Shown: positions 34,177 through 43,562, counted from the stretch's first letter. The stretch is DNA of 64,000 bases from Archangium lipolyticum (GCF_024623785.1 NZ_JANKBZ010000031.1:62001-126000); one strand, 5' to 3'. The notes: generated from the letters alone by a model not told the origin. Program-made: numbers and translations.

Positions 34177-34869
34177 TCAAGCAGCCTGAGCCTGGACCCG
34201 CTCGTCGCCGACGATGCGCCCGTCCGCCAGGCGCACGATGCGATCTCCCACCGCCGCGGCCTTCGGATCGTGCGTCACCATCACCACCGTCAGCCCGCGC
34301 TCCCGCGTGGCCTCGCGCAGCATCCGCAGCACCTCCGCGCCCGTGCGCGAGTCCAGGTTCCCCGTGGGCTCGTCCGCCAGCAGCACCGCAGGCTCCGCCA
34401 GCAGCGCCCGAGCCACCGCCACGCGCTGCATCTCTCCACCGCTCAGCTCGTCCGGCCGGTGGTGCGTGCGGCCTCCCAGGCCCACCGTCTCCAGCAGCAC
34501 CTCGGCCCGCCGCCGCAGCTCCGCCTGCGCCTTGCCCGACAGCAGGCCCGGCAGCATCACGTTCTCCAGCGCCGTCAGCGTGGGCATCAGGTTGAAGAAC
34601 TGGAACACGAAGCCCAGCCGCTCGCGGCGGAAGGCGGACAGCTCGTCGTCCTTCATCCGCGACAGCTCCCGCCCGTCGATCTTCAGCGACCCCGAGCCCG
34701 CCACGTCCAGCGCGCCCAGCAGGTTCAGCAGTGTGCTCTTCCCCGAGCCCGAGGGCCCCATCACCGAGAGGAACTCCCCTCGCGGCACCGTCAACGACAC
34801 ACCCGCCAGCGCACGCACTTCCATGCGCCCGCGCCGGTACACCTTCGCCACGTCGACGGCTTCGATCAT
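34177..34869 (-). CDS. LolD/MacB-type ABC transporter ATPase
   Basis: 230 aa. Walker A GPSGSGKST (39-47), signature LSGGEMQRVAVARAL, Walker B VLLADEPTGNLDS with the LolD-type TGNLD, and H-loop VTHDP. Family members drive FtsX-type permeases. Its ATG overlaps the batE stop (ATGA), so it is the last gene of the MoxR/Bat operon, with no permease beside it. The only FtsX-type permease in the window is at 8572-11133. Confidence 0.92.
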   Translation of the reverse strand: MIEAVDVAKVYRRGRMEVRALAGVSLTVPRGEFLSVMGPSGSGKSTLLNLLGALDVAGSGSLKIDGRELSRMKDDELSAFRRERLGFVFQFFNLMPTLTALENVMLPGLLSGKAQAELRRRAEVLLETVGLGGRTHHRPDELSGGEMQRVAVARALLAEPAVLLADEPTGNLDSRTGAEVLRMLREATRERGLTVVMVTHDPKAAAVGDRIVRLADGRIVGDERVQAQAA

Positions 34870-35615
34870 ATCTCCGCCACCCCGTCCCGCTCGGCCCAGC
34901 CCTCCAGACCGTTGGGCAGGCGGATGCGCACGTAGCGTCCCGTCTCCTCCATGACGCGCACCTTCAGGCCGGGGTGCACCTCGAAGGACACCTTGGCCTC
35001 GTCGCGAGGGAACTCACGCGCGCGCAGCGTGGGCGCGACGACCACGGCCTCGTGCAGCGTCTCGTGCACCCAGACGTGCGCGGCCAGCAGCGCGCCGGAC
35101 GGCAAGGAGGCGACCAGGAACACGGCCCCCACCACCGCCGCCCAGGTGCGCCGGCCCGGGCGCAGGAAGCGGAAGAGGAGCAGGAAGGCGAAGCCCACGA
35201 GCCACGTCCCGAGGAAGGCCCACGCCACCAGGTTGCCACTCGTGGCGCCCACCACGCGCTGCACGAAGGGCTCCTCGGGGGCGTTGCCCACCACCTTGTC
35301 GAGCTGTTGCGCCCGGGCGAGCGCGAAGTTCGCCTCCAGGTCCGGGCCATCCCCGCCAGCCCGGCGCGAGCGCTCGAAGGAGAGCACCGCGCGCCCCAGG
35401 TCGCCCTGCGCCAGGTACGTGGTGCCCAGGTTGTAGTGGATGTCCGCGCCCCCGAAGCCACGGGACACGAGCTTCTCGTAGCCCTCGCGCGCGGCGGCAT
35501 AGTCCTGCTTGTAGAAGGCCTCGTTGGCCTGCTGGAAGAGGGTCTGGGCCTCCTCGGGAGAGTAGTAGCCCTGCCCCAGCAGCGTGGCCACGAGGATGGC
35601 GGTGATGGCGCTCAC
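34866..35615 (-). CDS. batE: BatE-like protein (TPR plus SH3-like domain)
   Basis: 249 aa. N-terminal signal or anchor, two to three TPRs (~20-110; FQQANEAFYKQDYAAAREGY, IHYNLGTTYLAQGDLGRAVL), two membrane helices (~130-185), then a bacterial SH3-like domain (VVVAPTLRAREFPRDEAKVS, ending GLEGWAERDGVAEI). Position and domains match BatE of the aerotolerance operon. Overlaps batD by 4 nt. Confidence 0.8.
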   Translation of the reverse strand: MSAITAILVATLLGQGYYSPEEAQTLFQQANEAFYKQDYAAAREGYEKLVSRGFGGADIHYNLGTTYLAQGDLGRAVLSFERSRRAGGDGPDLEANFALARAQQLDKVVGNAPEEPFVQRVVGATSGNLVAWAFLGTWLVGFAFLLLFRFLRPGRRTWAAVVGAVFLVASLPSGALLAAHVWVHETLHEAVVVAPTLRAREFPRDEAKVSFEVHPGLKVRVMEETGRYVRIRLPNGLEGWAERDGVAEI

Positions 35616-37510
35616 TTGTCCCAGCCCTCCATGACGGCCGCGGCATCATCGAGAATCCGCTCGCGGGCGGCCGGCTCGGCACCCGGGGCGAAGCGGCCGG
35701 CGTCACACGCCTCCAGCACGAAGCGCACGCGCTGGCGGCGCTCCGCGTCCACTCCGGACTCGGCCAGCTTCGCCTCCAGCGCGTCGCGGGTGAGGCCACC
35801 CACCGGCACCTTCAGCCGGGCCTCCAGGAAGTTCAGCACGGCCTTCTCCACCTCGCCGTAGAAGGCGCTGGAGCTGCCACCGCGCAGCTTCTCCGCCTCG
35901 GCCAGCCGCTTGCGCGCGGCCTTGGCCCGCTGCCGGTTGCGGCTGCCCTCGTCCTCGCGCGACATCCGGCCGCGCACCAGCCCCACCACGCCCAGGGCCA
36001 TCAGCAGCCCCACCGGCGTCAGCACCGCGGGCACGAAGAAGGGCCGCTGCCACACCGCCGCCGCGGGCTCCTCGAAGCGGGCCTGGTAGCGCAGCGGGCG
36101 CAGGCCTCCCGCCGTCAGCACGTTCTTCTGCTCGGCCGCGGCGTCCGCCAGCTGCGTGGGCGAGGCGGCCGGAGCGGACGCCACCCCACCCGCCCCGGGC
36201 TCCACGGTGAGCGCCACCGGCTCGGTGCGGGACACCTCGTAGCGGCCCGTCTTCGGGTCGAAATAGGGGAACTCGAGTGCCGGCAGGGTGAAGGAGCCCG
36301 TGCGCTGCGGCATCACCAGGTACTCCTGCACCCGGCTGCCCTGGATGCGCCACTTGTTGGGCACCACCTTGTCGCTCGTCTTCGGCTCGTACACCTTGAG
36401 CGCGGCGGGGGCCTCCAGCCTGGGCGGGGTGACGTTCTTCACGTTGCCCGAGCCCTCGAGGATGACCTTCACCGTCACCGGCTGGCCCAGCTCCACCTTC
36501 GTCTGGGACACGTCCATGGACAGCTTCCAGTCACCCACGTTGGCGCCCGACATGCCCTTGGGCGCCCCCGGCGGCAGCGGCTTCACCTCCACGTTCAGCT
36601 CGTTGGAGACGCGGTGCACCCGGTGGCCGGCGAAGAGGAAGCCGGTGGTGATGTCCGCCTCGGCCGGGGTGATGGGGAGCGTGCCGCTCTTCACCGGGAA
36701 GATGGCGCGGCGGCGCAGCAGGTAGGTGCGGTAGGGAACGCCGTTGACGATGCGCTGCTCACCGGAGAGCTGCGTGGGACTGTCCACGTCCTCGCTCCAG
36801 AAGCCCTCCAGCTTAGGCATGGTCACCGCGTCCACGCTGGACAGGTCCACGCGCGAGTAGATGTAGAGCGACAGCGTCACCTGCTCGCCCACGTACACCT
36901 GCTTCTTGTCGAGCGTGGCGCGCAGGAACAGGTCCGAGTCCCCGCGCGGAATCCGCATGTCCTCGCGCGCCGGGTCCCGCGGGTCCTCCTCCTGCTCCTC
37001 CTCATCCGCGAACGGGTCCGGCATGTTGCCGAAGCCCGGGAAGTTGCGGAACGGATCCGGCAGCTGCTGGCGCTGGCGCGACGCCTGTCCGGGCGGAGGC
37101 CCCACGTGGCCCTTGCGCACCGTCATCTTGATGGGCTCGGTCCGATAGGTACGGCCTCCCGAGGTGAGCACGGCCGGCGGAATCGTCAGGTTGCCCGCCC
37201 GGTTGGCCCGCATCATCAGCACGTGCTTGCGCACCGTCTGGATTTGAGGCGGACCGCTCCCGCTCATCTCGATGGAGCGCTGGGTGCTCTGCGAGGACGA
37301 CAGCACCTCGAAGTCGTCGGGCGCCGGAAACTGCACCTGGGCGTTGTCGGGCGGATCCACCACCACCACGGTGAGCTGGAAGACGTCCTCCGTGCCCACC
37401 TCGTTGCGGTCCACCGCCTGGTAGAACTCGATGGCCGCCCACGCCGGCATCGCCGTGAGCAACAGGGCGATCGCGGCCAGCGCCGCATGGCCGCTACCAG
37501 TCCTTCTCAT
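35612..37510 (-). CDS. batD: BatD-like oxygen-tolerance protein
   Basis: 632 aa. Signal peptide (LAAIALLLTAMPAWA), then a string of Ig-like BatD modules: AIEFYQAVDRNEVGTEDVFQ, DSDLFLRATLDKKQVYVGEQ, LSMDVSQTKVELGQPVTVKV. One membrane helix near residue 500 (VPAVLTPVGLLMALGVVGLV) and a basic cytoplasmic tail with helical regions. Large envelope protein of the Bat complex. Its start overlaps the end of batC by 17 nt. Confidence 0.88.
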   Translation of the reverse strand: MRRTGSGHAALAAIALLLTAMPAWAAIEFYQAVDRNEVGTEDVFQLTVVVVDPPDNAQVQFPAPDDFEVLSSSQSTQRSIEMSGSGPPQIQTVRKHVLMMRANRAGNLTIPPAVLTSGGRTYRTEPIKMTVRKGHVGPPPGQASRQRQQLPDPFRNFPGFGNMPDPFADEEEQEEDPRDPAREDMRIPRGDSDLFLRATLDKKQVYVGEQVTLSLYIYSRVDLSSVDAVTMPKLEGFWSEDVDSPTQLSGEQRIVNGVPYRTYLLRRRAIFPVKSGTLPITPAEADITTGFLFAGHRVHRVSNELNVEVKPLPPGAPKGMSGANVGDWKLSMDVSQTKVELGQPVTVKVILEGSGNVKNVTPPRLEAPAALKVYEPKTSDKVVPNKWRIQGSRVQEYLVMPQRTGSFTLPALEFPYFDPKTGRYEVSRTEPVALTVEPGAGGVASAPAASPTQLADAAAEQKNVLTAGGLRPLRYQARFEEPAAAVWQRPFFVPAVLTPVGLLMALGVVGLVRGRMSREDEGSRNRQRAKAARKRLAEAEKLRGGSSSAFYGEVEKAVLNFLEARLKVPVGGLTRDALEAKLAESGVDAERRQRVRFVLEACDAGRFAPGAEPAARERILDDAAAVMEGWDK

Positions 37511-38507
37511 TGGGATTCCTCGGCCGCTTCTTCTGCTGGAAACGCCACAGCTGGAGATTCTTCTCGTTCTGCTTCATCGCATCCAGCAGGCGCTCGGCCT
37601 CCTGGCGATCGATTTCCTCCGGGTTGACACCCGCGTCGCCCACCTCCTGCGCCTCGCCCTCGGTGCCACCGTCGGACTCCTGGCCCTCGTCCTCGCCCTG
37701 GCCCCCGTCTCCCTGGCCGCCATCGCCCTGGCCCCCGTCCGCGCCCGCATCGCCCTGGCCGCCGTCCCCACCCGCATCGGCGCCCCCATCCTGCTGGCCG
37801 CCGTCCCCCTGGCCTCCATCGCCCCCGCCACCATCTTGCGGACCCGCGTCACCAGCGCCGCCGTCCTGCCCGCCGTCCTGGCCCCCATCCATCCCTCCGT
37901 CGCTGCCGCCGTCGGAGCCCCCATCATTGGGCGTACCACCATCCTGCTGACCCGCATCCGGGCCCGCGTCCGGGCGGCCGCCATCCTGGCCCCCGTCCTG
38001 GCCTCCATCCGTGCCACCGTCCGCGCCGCCCTTCTGGGGCGGAGGCAGGTTCTTGAGCAGCACCTCGTAGTTGTGCCGGGCCTGCGCGTCCGACGGATCC
38101 AGGGTGAGCGCGCGGCGGTAGGCCTTCAGCGCCTCGCGCGTGTTGCCCGTCATCGCGTGGACGTTGCCCAGGTTGTAGGTGGCCTTCTGGCGGAGCTCGG
38201 GCCGGTTGGCGTTGGCCTCCGACACGCTCTGGAAGGCCTGCTTCGCCTCGTCGTAGCGGCCCAGCTTCATCAGCGCGTCGCCCCGGTTGAACTCCACCGC
38301 CGGGTCGTTCGGCCGCTCCTTCTTCGCCTGCTCGAAGGCCGACAGGGCGTCCTCGAAGCGGCCGGCGTCGTAGGCCTGCCGCCCCTGCTGAATCAGCGGG
38401 TGCTCCTTCTCCAGCAGCCCCGCGGCCCCCGCCCCGGACGGCAGCGCCAGCGCCACCGCCAGGAGCGCCCAGACTCCCGCGCGCATGCCCATGACTCCCC
38501 TGCTCAC
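37494..38507 (-). CDS. batC: BatC-like TPR protein with long Gly/Asp/Gln repeat region
   Basis: 337 aa from GTG 38507, which overlaps the batB stop (GTGA) and has GGAGG 5 nt upstream; ATGs at 38492 and 38486 are alternatives. Signal peptide, three TPRs (~35-145; YNLGNVHAMTGNTREALKAY), then about 120 residues of DGGQDGG-type low-complexity repeat, then a helical C-terminus (EEIDRQEAERLLDAMKQNEK) ending in a basic RPRNPNEKDW as in Bat proteins. The repeat tract is long and internally repetitive in DNA (37680-38040). Confidence 0.82.
   Translation of the reverse strand: MSRGVMGMRAGVWALLAVALALPSGAGAAGLLEKEHPLIQQGRQAYDAGRFEDALSAFEQAKKERPNDPAVEFNRGDALMKLGRYDEAKQAFQSVSEANANRPELRQKATYNLGNVHAMTGNTREALKAYRRALTLDPSDAQARHNYEVLLKNLPPPQKGGADGGTDGGQDGGQDGGRPDAGPDAGQQDGGTPNDGGSDGGSDGGMDGGQDGGQDGGAGDAGPQDGGGGDGGQGDGGQQDGGADAGGDGGQGDAGADGGQGDGGQGDGGQGEDEGQESDGGTEGEAQEVGDAGVNPEEIDRQEAERLLDAMKQNEKNLQLWRFQQKKRPRNPNEKDW
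37680..38040. repeat. GC-rich tandem-like repeat tract inside batC
   Basis: Imperfect short repeats built on CCATCCTGGCCC / CCGCCGTC units encode the Gly/Asp/Gln-rich linker. Copy number could vary between strains by slippage. Confidence 0.6.
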
Positions 38508-39559
38508 GACGACCTCCGGCGTGAGGACGGCAGCAGCAACATCCCCATCACCAGCAACGCCAGCCCCGGCAGGGCGAACGTCTGGAAGCGCTCGTCGTAG
38601 CGGACGGTGACGCGGCTCTCCAGCTCGCTCTTCTGCATCTTCTCGATGCGATCCAGCACCTGCGCCATCGCCACGCCGCGAGGCTGGTAATAGAACTCGC
38701 CGCCCGTGCCCTCCGCGATGCTGGTGAGGCCCCCGCGGTCCATGCGGGTAATCACCGTCTCCCCGCTCGAGTCCTTCTTGTAGTCCACGAACTCGCCACG
38801 GCGGTTGTAGACGGGGATGGGCTCGCCCTGCTCGGAGCCCACGCCCACGGTGAGCACCTGGATGTTGGCCTCCTTGAGCGCGGCCACGGCCTCCTTCACC
38901 TCGCCCACCAGGTCCTCGCCGTCCGACAGCAGCACCACCACCTTCTCCTTGGCGCCCCGGTCCGCGTTCTCCAGCAGCTGCTTGCACAGCATCAGCGCGT
39001 CGCCGATGTTGCTGCCCCCCTGGGGCATCTGCTCCGGCTCCACCGCGCGCAGGAAGAGCTTCACCGCCGAGTAGTCCGAGGTGAGGGGCGACTGGATGAA
39101 GGCATCGCCCGCGAAGGCCACCAGGCCCACCCGGTCTCCCTTCAGCTCGTCCAGCAGCGTGGTGAGCTCCAGCTTGGCGCGCTCCAGGCGGCTGGGCTGC
39201 ACGTCGCGCGCGAGCATGGACTTGGAGGCGTCCAGCGCCACCACCACGTCGATGCCGCGCCGCTTCGTCAGCTCGCTCTTGGTGCCGCACTGGGGCTGGG
39301 CCAGCGCCAGCCCGAAGAGGAGCAGCCCCAGACCGTAGAAGCCGCCCTGCACCGCCGGGCGCCAGCGCGAGGTGCCAGGGGCCAGCTTGTCCACGAGCCG
39401 CTCATTCAGCAGCGCGCGCACGCGGCCGCGGCGGCGCAGCGCGGACACGAGGGCCAGGGTGCCCACCAGGGCCCCCACCGCGCACAGGCCGAGGAAGGCG
39501 GGCTTCGCGAGCCCCACCTGGTAGCCGAGGATGGAGAAGCGCCAGGGGTCCGTCAGCAT
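38504..39559 (-). CDS. batB: BatB-like von Willebrand factor A membrane protein
   Basis: 351 aa from ATG 39559 (GTG 39562 also possible; both overlap the batA stop). Two N-terminal membrane helices, then a vWA domain with MIDAS motif DASKS (in VVVALDASKSML), the Thr/Ser in QSPLTSDY and Asp in LLSDGEDL, and a C-terminal membrane helix. Part of the membrane-associated Bat complex. Confidence 0.88.
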   Translation of the reverse strand: MLTDPWRFSILGYQVGLAKPAFLGLCAVGALVGTLALVSALRRRGRVRALLNERLVDKLAPGTSRWRPAVQGGFYGLGLLLFGLALAQPQCGTKSELTKRRGIDVVVALDASKSMLARDVQPSRLERAKLELTTLLDELKGDRVGLVAFAGDAFIQSPLTSDYSAVKLFLRAVEPEQMPQGGSNIGDALMLCKQLLENADRGAKEKVVVLLSDGEDLVGEVKEAVAALKEANIQVLTVGVGSEQGEPIPVYNRRGEFVDYKKDSSGETVITRMDRGGLTSIAEGTGGEFYYQPRGVAMAQVLDRIEKMQKSELESRVTVRYDERFQTFALPGLALLVMGMLLLPSSRRRSS

Positions 39560-40569
39560 CACGGGAACACCCTCAGGATGGTGGCGCGCAGGAAGAGCTC
39601 CAGCGCGGCGAGTCCGAAGGCCAGCAGCAGGTACGGGTGGTAGTCCTCGCGGTAGTTGGCCGTGGCCCCACCCTCCATCAGCTTGGAGCGCTCCAACGAG
39701 TCCAGCACCTTCTGGAGGCCCTGCTTGAGGCCCTCCGGATCCGTGGCGCGGTAGTACTCGCCGCCGGTGGAGTCGGCGATGTCCTGCAGCAGCTCGGGGT
39801 TGATGGGAATCTCCGTCTCGCGCCAGACGGTGTTGCCGAACAGGTCCGTGCCCTGCGGGAAGGGCACCTTACCGCCCTTGCCCACGAGGATGCTGTAGAT
39901 GGGGATGTTCAGCGACTTCGCCATGTGCGCCGCGTCCAGCGGAGAAATCTTGCCGGAGTTGTTGTCGCCGTCGGTGATGAGCACCACCACGCGGCTCTTG
40001 GCCTCGGAGTCCCGGAGGCGGTTGAGCGCGGTGGCGAGCGCGTCACCGATGGCGGTGCCGTCCTCGAGCACGCGGGTGCGCAGCTGCCGCAGCACCTCCT
40101 TGAGCACGCCGTAGTCGAGCGTCAGGGGCGCCTGCGTGTAGGCGGCGCCGGCGAACACCACCAGGCCGATGCGGTCGTTGACGCGGTTGGAGATGAACTC
40201 GGCGAGCACCTCCTTGGCCACGTGGAGGCGGTTCTGCGGACGGAAGTCGCCGGCCTCCATGGAGGTGGACAGGTCGAGCGCGACGACGATGTCGATGCCC
40301 TCGACGCTCAAGTCCCGCACGCGCGCGTCGCGGGACTGGGGCCGGGCGAGCGCGACGATGGCGGCGGCCACCGCGAAGGCGCGCATGAAGGGCAGCATCG
40401 GCAGCATGTACGTGCGCAGGCCGCGGCCCTGGCGGGCGAGCACGTGCGCCGCGGAGAAGCGCAGCGCGGCACGGGAGCGCCGCTCACGCCAGGCCCATGC
40501 CAGCAGGACCGGCACGAGCAGCAATCCCCACAGGTACTCGGGGCTATGGAACGCGAGGTCCGGAAGCAT
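39559..40569 (-). CDS. batA: BatA-like von Willebrand factor A membrane protein
   Basis: 336 aa. Two N-terminal membrane helices (WGLLLVPVLLAWAW; FAVAAAIVALA), a vWA domain with MIDAS DLSTS (VVALDLSTSMEAG), TQAPLTLDY and LITDGDNNSG, and a C-terminal helix. BatA and BatB are paralogues; both retain an intact MIDAS. The start lies 26 nt inside the 3' end of the upstream DUF4381-like gene, suggesting coupling. Confidence 0.88.
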   Translation of the reverse strand: MLPDLAFHSPEYLWGLLLVPVLLAWAWRERRSRAALRFSAAHVLARQGRGLRTYMLPMLPFMRAFAVAAAIVALARPQSRDARVRDLSVEGIDIVVALDLSTSMEAGDFRPQNRLHVAKEVLAEFISNRVNDRIGLVVFAGAAYTQAPLTLDYGVLKEVLRQLRTRVLEDGTAIGDALATALNRLRDSEAKSRVVVLITDGDNNSGKISPLDAAHMAKSLNIPIYSILVGKGGKVPFPQGTDLFGNTVWRETEIPINPELLQDIADSTGGEYYRATDPEGLKQGLQKVLDSLERSKLMEGGATANYREDYHPYLLLAFGLAALELFLRATILRVFP

Positions 40570-41557
40570 GGGACACGGAGGGGGCGGCCCCGGGGGGCGG
40601 TGGAGGGGGCCAGGTCTTGTCCAGCAACTCGTAGCCGAAGGCCAACGCCGCGCCGCAGGACTCCGGCGAGGACTCGGCGCGGGCGTACTTCACCATGTCG
40701 GATTCGGAGACGAAGCGCAGCAGTCCATCCTCGGGCAAGCCGGGGGTGTGCATGCGCCGCAGCTTCGCCATCAGCTCCGAGCTGGTGCACTCGAGGGCGT
40801 CGAAGCCGTAGCGCTCGCCGAGATAGCCACGGACGATCTCCGACAGCCGGAAGTAGAAGTCCTTCACCCGGCCCTGGGCGTGCAGGTTCTCGGCCTTGAG
40901 TGCCTCGAGCGCCCGGCGGGTGCGTACGTCCAGGGGCGCGGGCGGCTCCACGGCCACCTGGGGACGGTTGCGGTACTTCTGGAAGAGCCGGTACGCCACC
41001 CATCCGAGCACGGCGGCGGCCAGCACCCCCAGCAGCGCCCAGAGGAGCATCCAGGAGCGGATGGCCACCTCGGTGGGCGGCTGGATGTCCTTGAGGTCGG
41101 CGCCCTTGGACTCGGCGTCCTCGGGCAGGGTGGAGCCCACCTCGAGGGTGCGGCCCGGGGCCACGAAGCGCTTGGGGCCGTCCGGCGTGGACACGAGGAA
41201 GGGCACGTCCGGCAGCGTCACCATGCCCAGGTTGAAGGCGGACAGCTTCAACCGGAACAGGGTGACGGCGGGCTCCTTGCCGGGCTGCGGAGGCGTGCGC
41301 GCCTGGGACAGCAGCTCGAAGTCCCCCAGGTCCGGCGGCAGCTCCAGCTCGTAGCGCTGGTTGGCCGGGTGGGTGATGACGAGCTCGTAGGTGAAGGGCT
41401 CGCCGAGCAGCACCCGCTCGGGCTGCACGCTGGCCTGGAAGCCCGAGGGCTCCACCTCCGGCAGCTTCGCGGCGGCCTGGGCCGGAGCGGGAGCGGCCGG
41501 GGCCTGGGCCTGGGCCGGCGAGACGAAGAGAACCGCGGAGAGCGCCAGCCACCTCAT
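40544..41557 (-). CDS. DUF4381/BatD-like membrane protein of the Bat operon
   Basis: 337 aa. Signal peptide (MRWLALSAVLFVSPAQAQ), an Ala/Pro-rich linker, an Ig-like domain (ASVQPERVLLGEPFTYELVI), one membrane helix (~175-200; LLWALLGVLAAAVLGWVAYR), then a cytoplasmic helical domain with DFYFRLSEIVRGYLGERYGF and ECTSSELMAKLRRM, a pattern found in DUF4381-type proteins encoded next to MoxR/DUF58. Pro-rich tail. Confidence 0.75.
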   Translation of the reverse strand: MRWLALSAVLFVSPAQAQAPAAPAPAQAAAKLPEVEPSGFQASVQPERVLLGEPFTYELVITHPANQRYELELPPDLGDFELLSQARTPPQPGKEPAVTLFRLKLSAFNLGMVTLPDVPFLVSTPDGPKRFVAPGRTLEVGSTLPEDAESKGADLKDIQPPTEVAIRSWMLLWALLGVLAAAVLGWVAYRLFQKYRNRPQVAVEPPAPLDVRTRRALEALKAENLHAQGRVKDFYFRLSEIVRGYLGERYGFDALECTSSELMAKLRRMHTPGLPEDGLLRFVSESDMVKYARAESSPESCGAALAFGYELLDKTWPPPPPPGAAPSVSHASGPRVP

Positions 41558-42435
41558 GCCGCCATCCTCCGGGACCGGGCGCGGAAGAAGCGCACCAGGG
41601 CCATGCCATGGTCATCGCCCGTGCTGAGCTCCACGTGGTCCAGCTCGAACTTCTTGAACAGCTTGCGCCGCTCCTCGCGCTGCGCCTGCATGGCGCGGGC
41701 GAAGCGGCCCCGGACGAGCGGGTCGCTCGTGTCCACCACGAAGCGCTCGCCCGTCTCGGGGTCCTCCATCTCCACCAGGCCCAGCCGGGGGAACTCCTGC
41801 TCCAGCGGATCCGCGATGACCACGGGCACCAGGTCGTGCTTGCGGCCCACCAGGCGCAGCGGCTGCTCGTAGCCCTGGGTGAGGAAGTCCGAGATGAGGA
41901 ACGTCACCGTCTTCCGGCGCGCCACGCGGTTCAGGTAGGTGAGCCCGGCGGCGAGGTCCGTCCCCTTGCCCTTGGGCTGGAAGGTGAGGATGTCGCTCAC
42001 CAGCCGCATCACGTGCGTGCGGCCCTTGCGCGGCGGCACCACCTTCTCCACCCGGTCCGAGAAGAGGATGAGCCCCACCCGATCGTTGTTGGCGATGGCG
42101 CTGAAGGCGATCTGCGCGGCCACCTCGGCGGCGACCTCGGACTTGGAGCGCTCGCGAGAGCCGAACTCCTTGGAGGCGGACACGTCCACCAGGAGCATCA
42201 CCGTGAGCTCGCGCTCCTCGGTGAAGACCTTGACGTAGGCCTCGTTCATACGGGCGGTGACGTTCCAGTCGATGATGCGGATTTCATCACCGGGCTGGTA
42301 CTGCCGCACCTCGGAGAAGGCCATGCCCCGGCCCTTGAAGACCGAGTGGTACTGGCCCGCGAGCATGTCCGACACCACCTTGCGGGTGCGGATCTCCAGC
42401 TTGCGGATGCGGCGGATGATGTCCTTGGCGAGCAC
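41554..42435 (-). CDS. DUF58 domain protein of the MoxR/Bat operon
   Basis: 293 aa. DUF58 hallmark VFKGRGMAFSEVRQYQPGDE followed by IRIIDWNVTARM; the vWA-like part has DVSASKEFG. No membrane segment, so cytoplasmic, unlike BatA/B. A classic partner of MoxR ATPases. Overlaps the next gene by 4 nt; 33 nt follow the moxR stop. Confidence 0.9.
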   Translation of the reverse strand: MLAKDIIRRIRKLEIRTRKVVSDMLAGQYHSVFKGRGMAFSEVRQYQPGDEIRIIDWNVTARMNEAYVKVFTEERELTVMLLVDVSASKEFGSRERSKSEVAAEVAAQIAFSAIANNDRVGLILFSDRVEKVVPPRKGRTHVMRLVSDILTFQPKGKGTDLAAGLTYLNRVARRKTVTFLISDFLTQGYEQPLRLVGRKHDLVPVVIADPLEQEFPRLGLVEMEDPETGERFVVDTSDPLVRGRFARAMQAQREERRKLFKKFELDHVELSTGDDHGMALVRFFRARSRRMAA

Positions 42436-42468
42436 GGCGCGCTCCCTCGGCCTCTCTCCTGCGACGGG

Positions 42469-43458
42469 TTAAGGGACTTCGACGCGGTCGAAGACGCGCT
42501 GGATGAGCTTCTCGGTGGTGAGCTCCTCGGCCTCGGCCTCGTAGGTGAGGGCGATGCGGTGGCGGAGCACATCGAAGGCCACGGCCTTGACGTCCTCGGG
42601 GGTGACGAAGCCCCGGTGGCGCAGGAAGGCGTGGGCCCGGGCCGCCTGGCTCAGCGCGATGGTGGCGCGAGGGCTCGCGCCGAACTGGATGTAGTCCGCC
42701 TGGTCCTTGAGGCCGTAGCGCCCCGGCTCGCGCGTGGCGAAGACCACGTTGAGGATGTAGTCCTTCACCTTCTCGTCCATGTAGATCTGATGGACGAGCT
42801 CGCGGGCGCGCACGAGCTGCTCCAGCCCGATGACCTTCTGGGCCTGCGGGGCCTTGCCGCCGCCCATGCGGTCCATGATGACCTTCTCCTCCTCGCGCGT
42901 GGGGTAGCCGACCCGCACCTTGAGCATGAAGCGGTCCACCTGGGCCTCGGGCAGGGGGTAGGTGCCCTCCTGCTCGATGGGGTTCTGGGTGGCCAGCACG
43001 AGGAAGGGCGAGGGCAGCGGGAAGGACTGGTCGCCGATGGTGACCTGGCGCTCGGCCATGGCCTCCAGGAGGGCGGACTGCACCTTGGCCGGGGCGCGGT
43101 TGATTTCGTCCGCGAGCACGATGTTGGCGAAGATGGGGCCCTTGCGGACGGAGAAGTTGCCCGCCTGCTGGTTGTAGATGGTGGTGCCCACCACGTCGGC
43201 CGGCAGCAGGTCCGGGGTGAACTGGATGCGCATGAAAGACGCGCTGAGCGTGTCGGCGATGGTCCGCACGGTGAGCGTCTTGGCGAGGCCGGGGACGCCC
43301 TCGAGGAGGACGTGGCCGTTGCACAGGAGCCCGATGAGGATGCGCTCCAGCATGTAGCGCTGGCCGACGATGACCTTGCCGGCCTCCTGGTTGAGGAGCT
43401 CGACGAAGCTGCTCTCCTGTTGGACGCGCTCGGTAAGTGCTCGGATGTCCGTGTTCAT
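42469..43458 (-). CDS. moxR: MoxR-family AAA+ ATPase
   Basis: 329 aa. Walker A GVPGLAKT (54-61), Walker B IVLADEIN (113-120), sensor 1 in LVLATQNPIEQEGTYPLPEA, plus the lid domain (YIQFGASPRATIALSQAARA). First gene of an eight-gene Bat operon plus ABC ATPase. Family members act as chaperones for vWA proteins such as BatA/B and DUF58. Promoter must lie in 43459-43562, shared with the divergent hydrolase gene. Confidence 0.93.
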   Translation of the reverse strand: MNTDIRALTERVQQESSFVELLNQEAGKVIVGQRYMLERILIGLLCNGHVLLEGVPGLAKTLTVRTIADTLSASFMRIQFTPDLLPADVVGTTIYNQQAGNFSVRKGPIFANIVLADEINRAPAKVQSALLEAMAERQVTIGDQSFPLPSPFLVLATQNPIEQEGTYPLPEAQVDRFMLKVRVGYPTREEEKVIMDRMGGGKAPQAQKVIGLEQLVRARELVHQIYMDEKVKDYILNVVFATREPGRYGLKDQADYIQFGASPRATIALSQAARAHAFLRHRGFVTPEDVKAVAFDVLRHRIALTYEAEAEELTTEKLIQRVFDRVEVP

Positions 43459-43562
43459 ATGTGCCGTCTCTACCGTCCCTGAGGAGGCGGGCAGCCTAGG
43501 GGGGATGGGGTACGCCGCTCAACAGCGCATCTCGCCGGACATTCCAGTAATTTCGGGGCTCC

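Noticed and set aside
37680-38040. Possible CRISPR array (short repeats)
   Set aside because: Repeats are irregular, lack constant-length spacers, and are in frame inside batC.
37431-38600. Hydrophobic Ala/Leu/Pro-rich frame opposite batC
   Set aside because: Produced by the GC-rich repeat tract on the other strand; no start with SD and no known family.
40544-40569. Frameshift or sequencing error between batA and the upstream gene
   Set aside because: The 26-nt overlap joins two complete genes with sensible ends; such overlaps are common in this operon.
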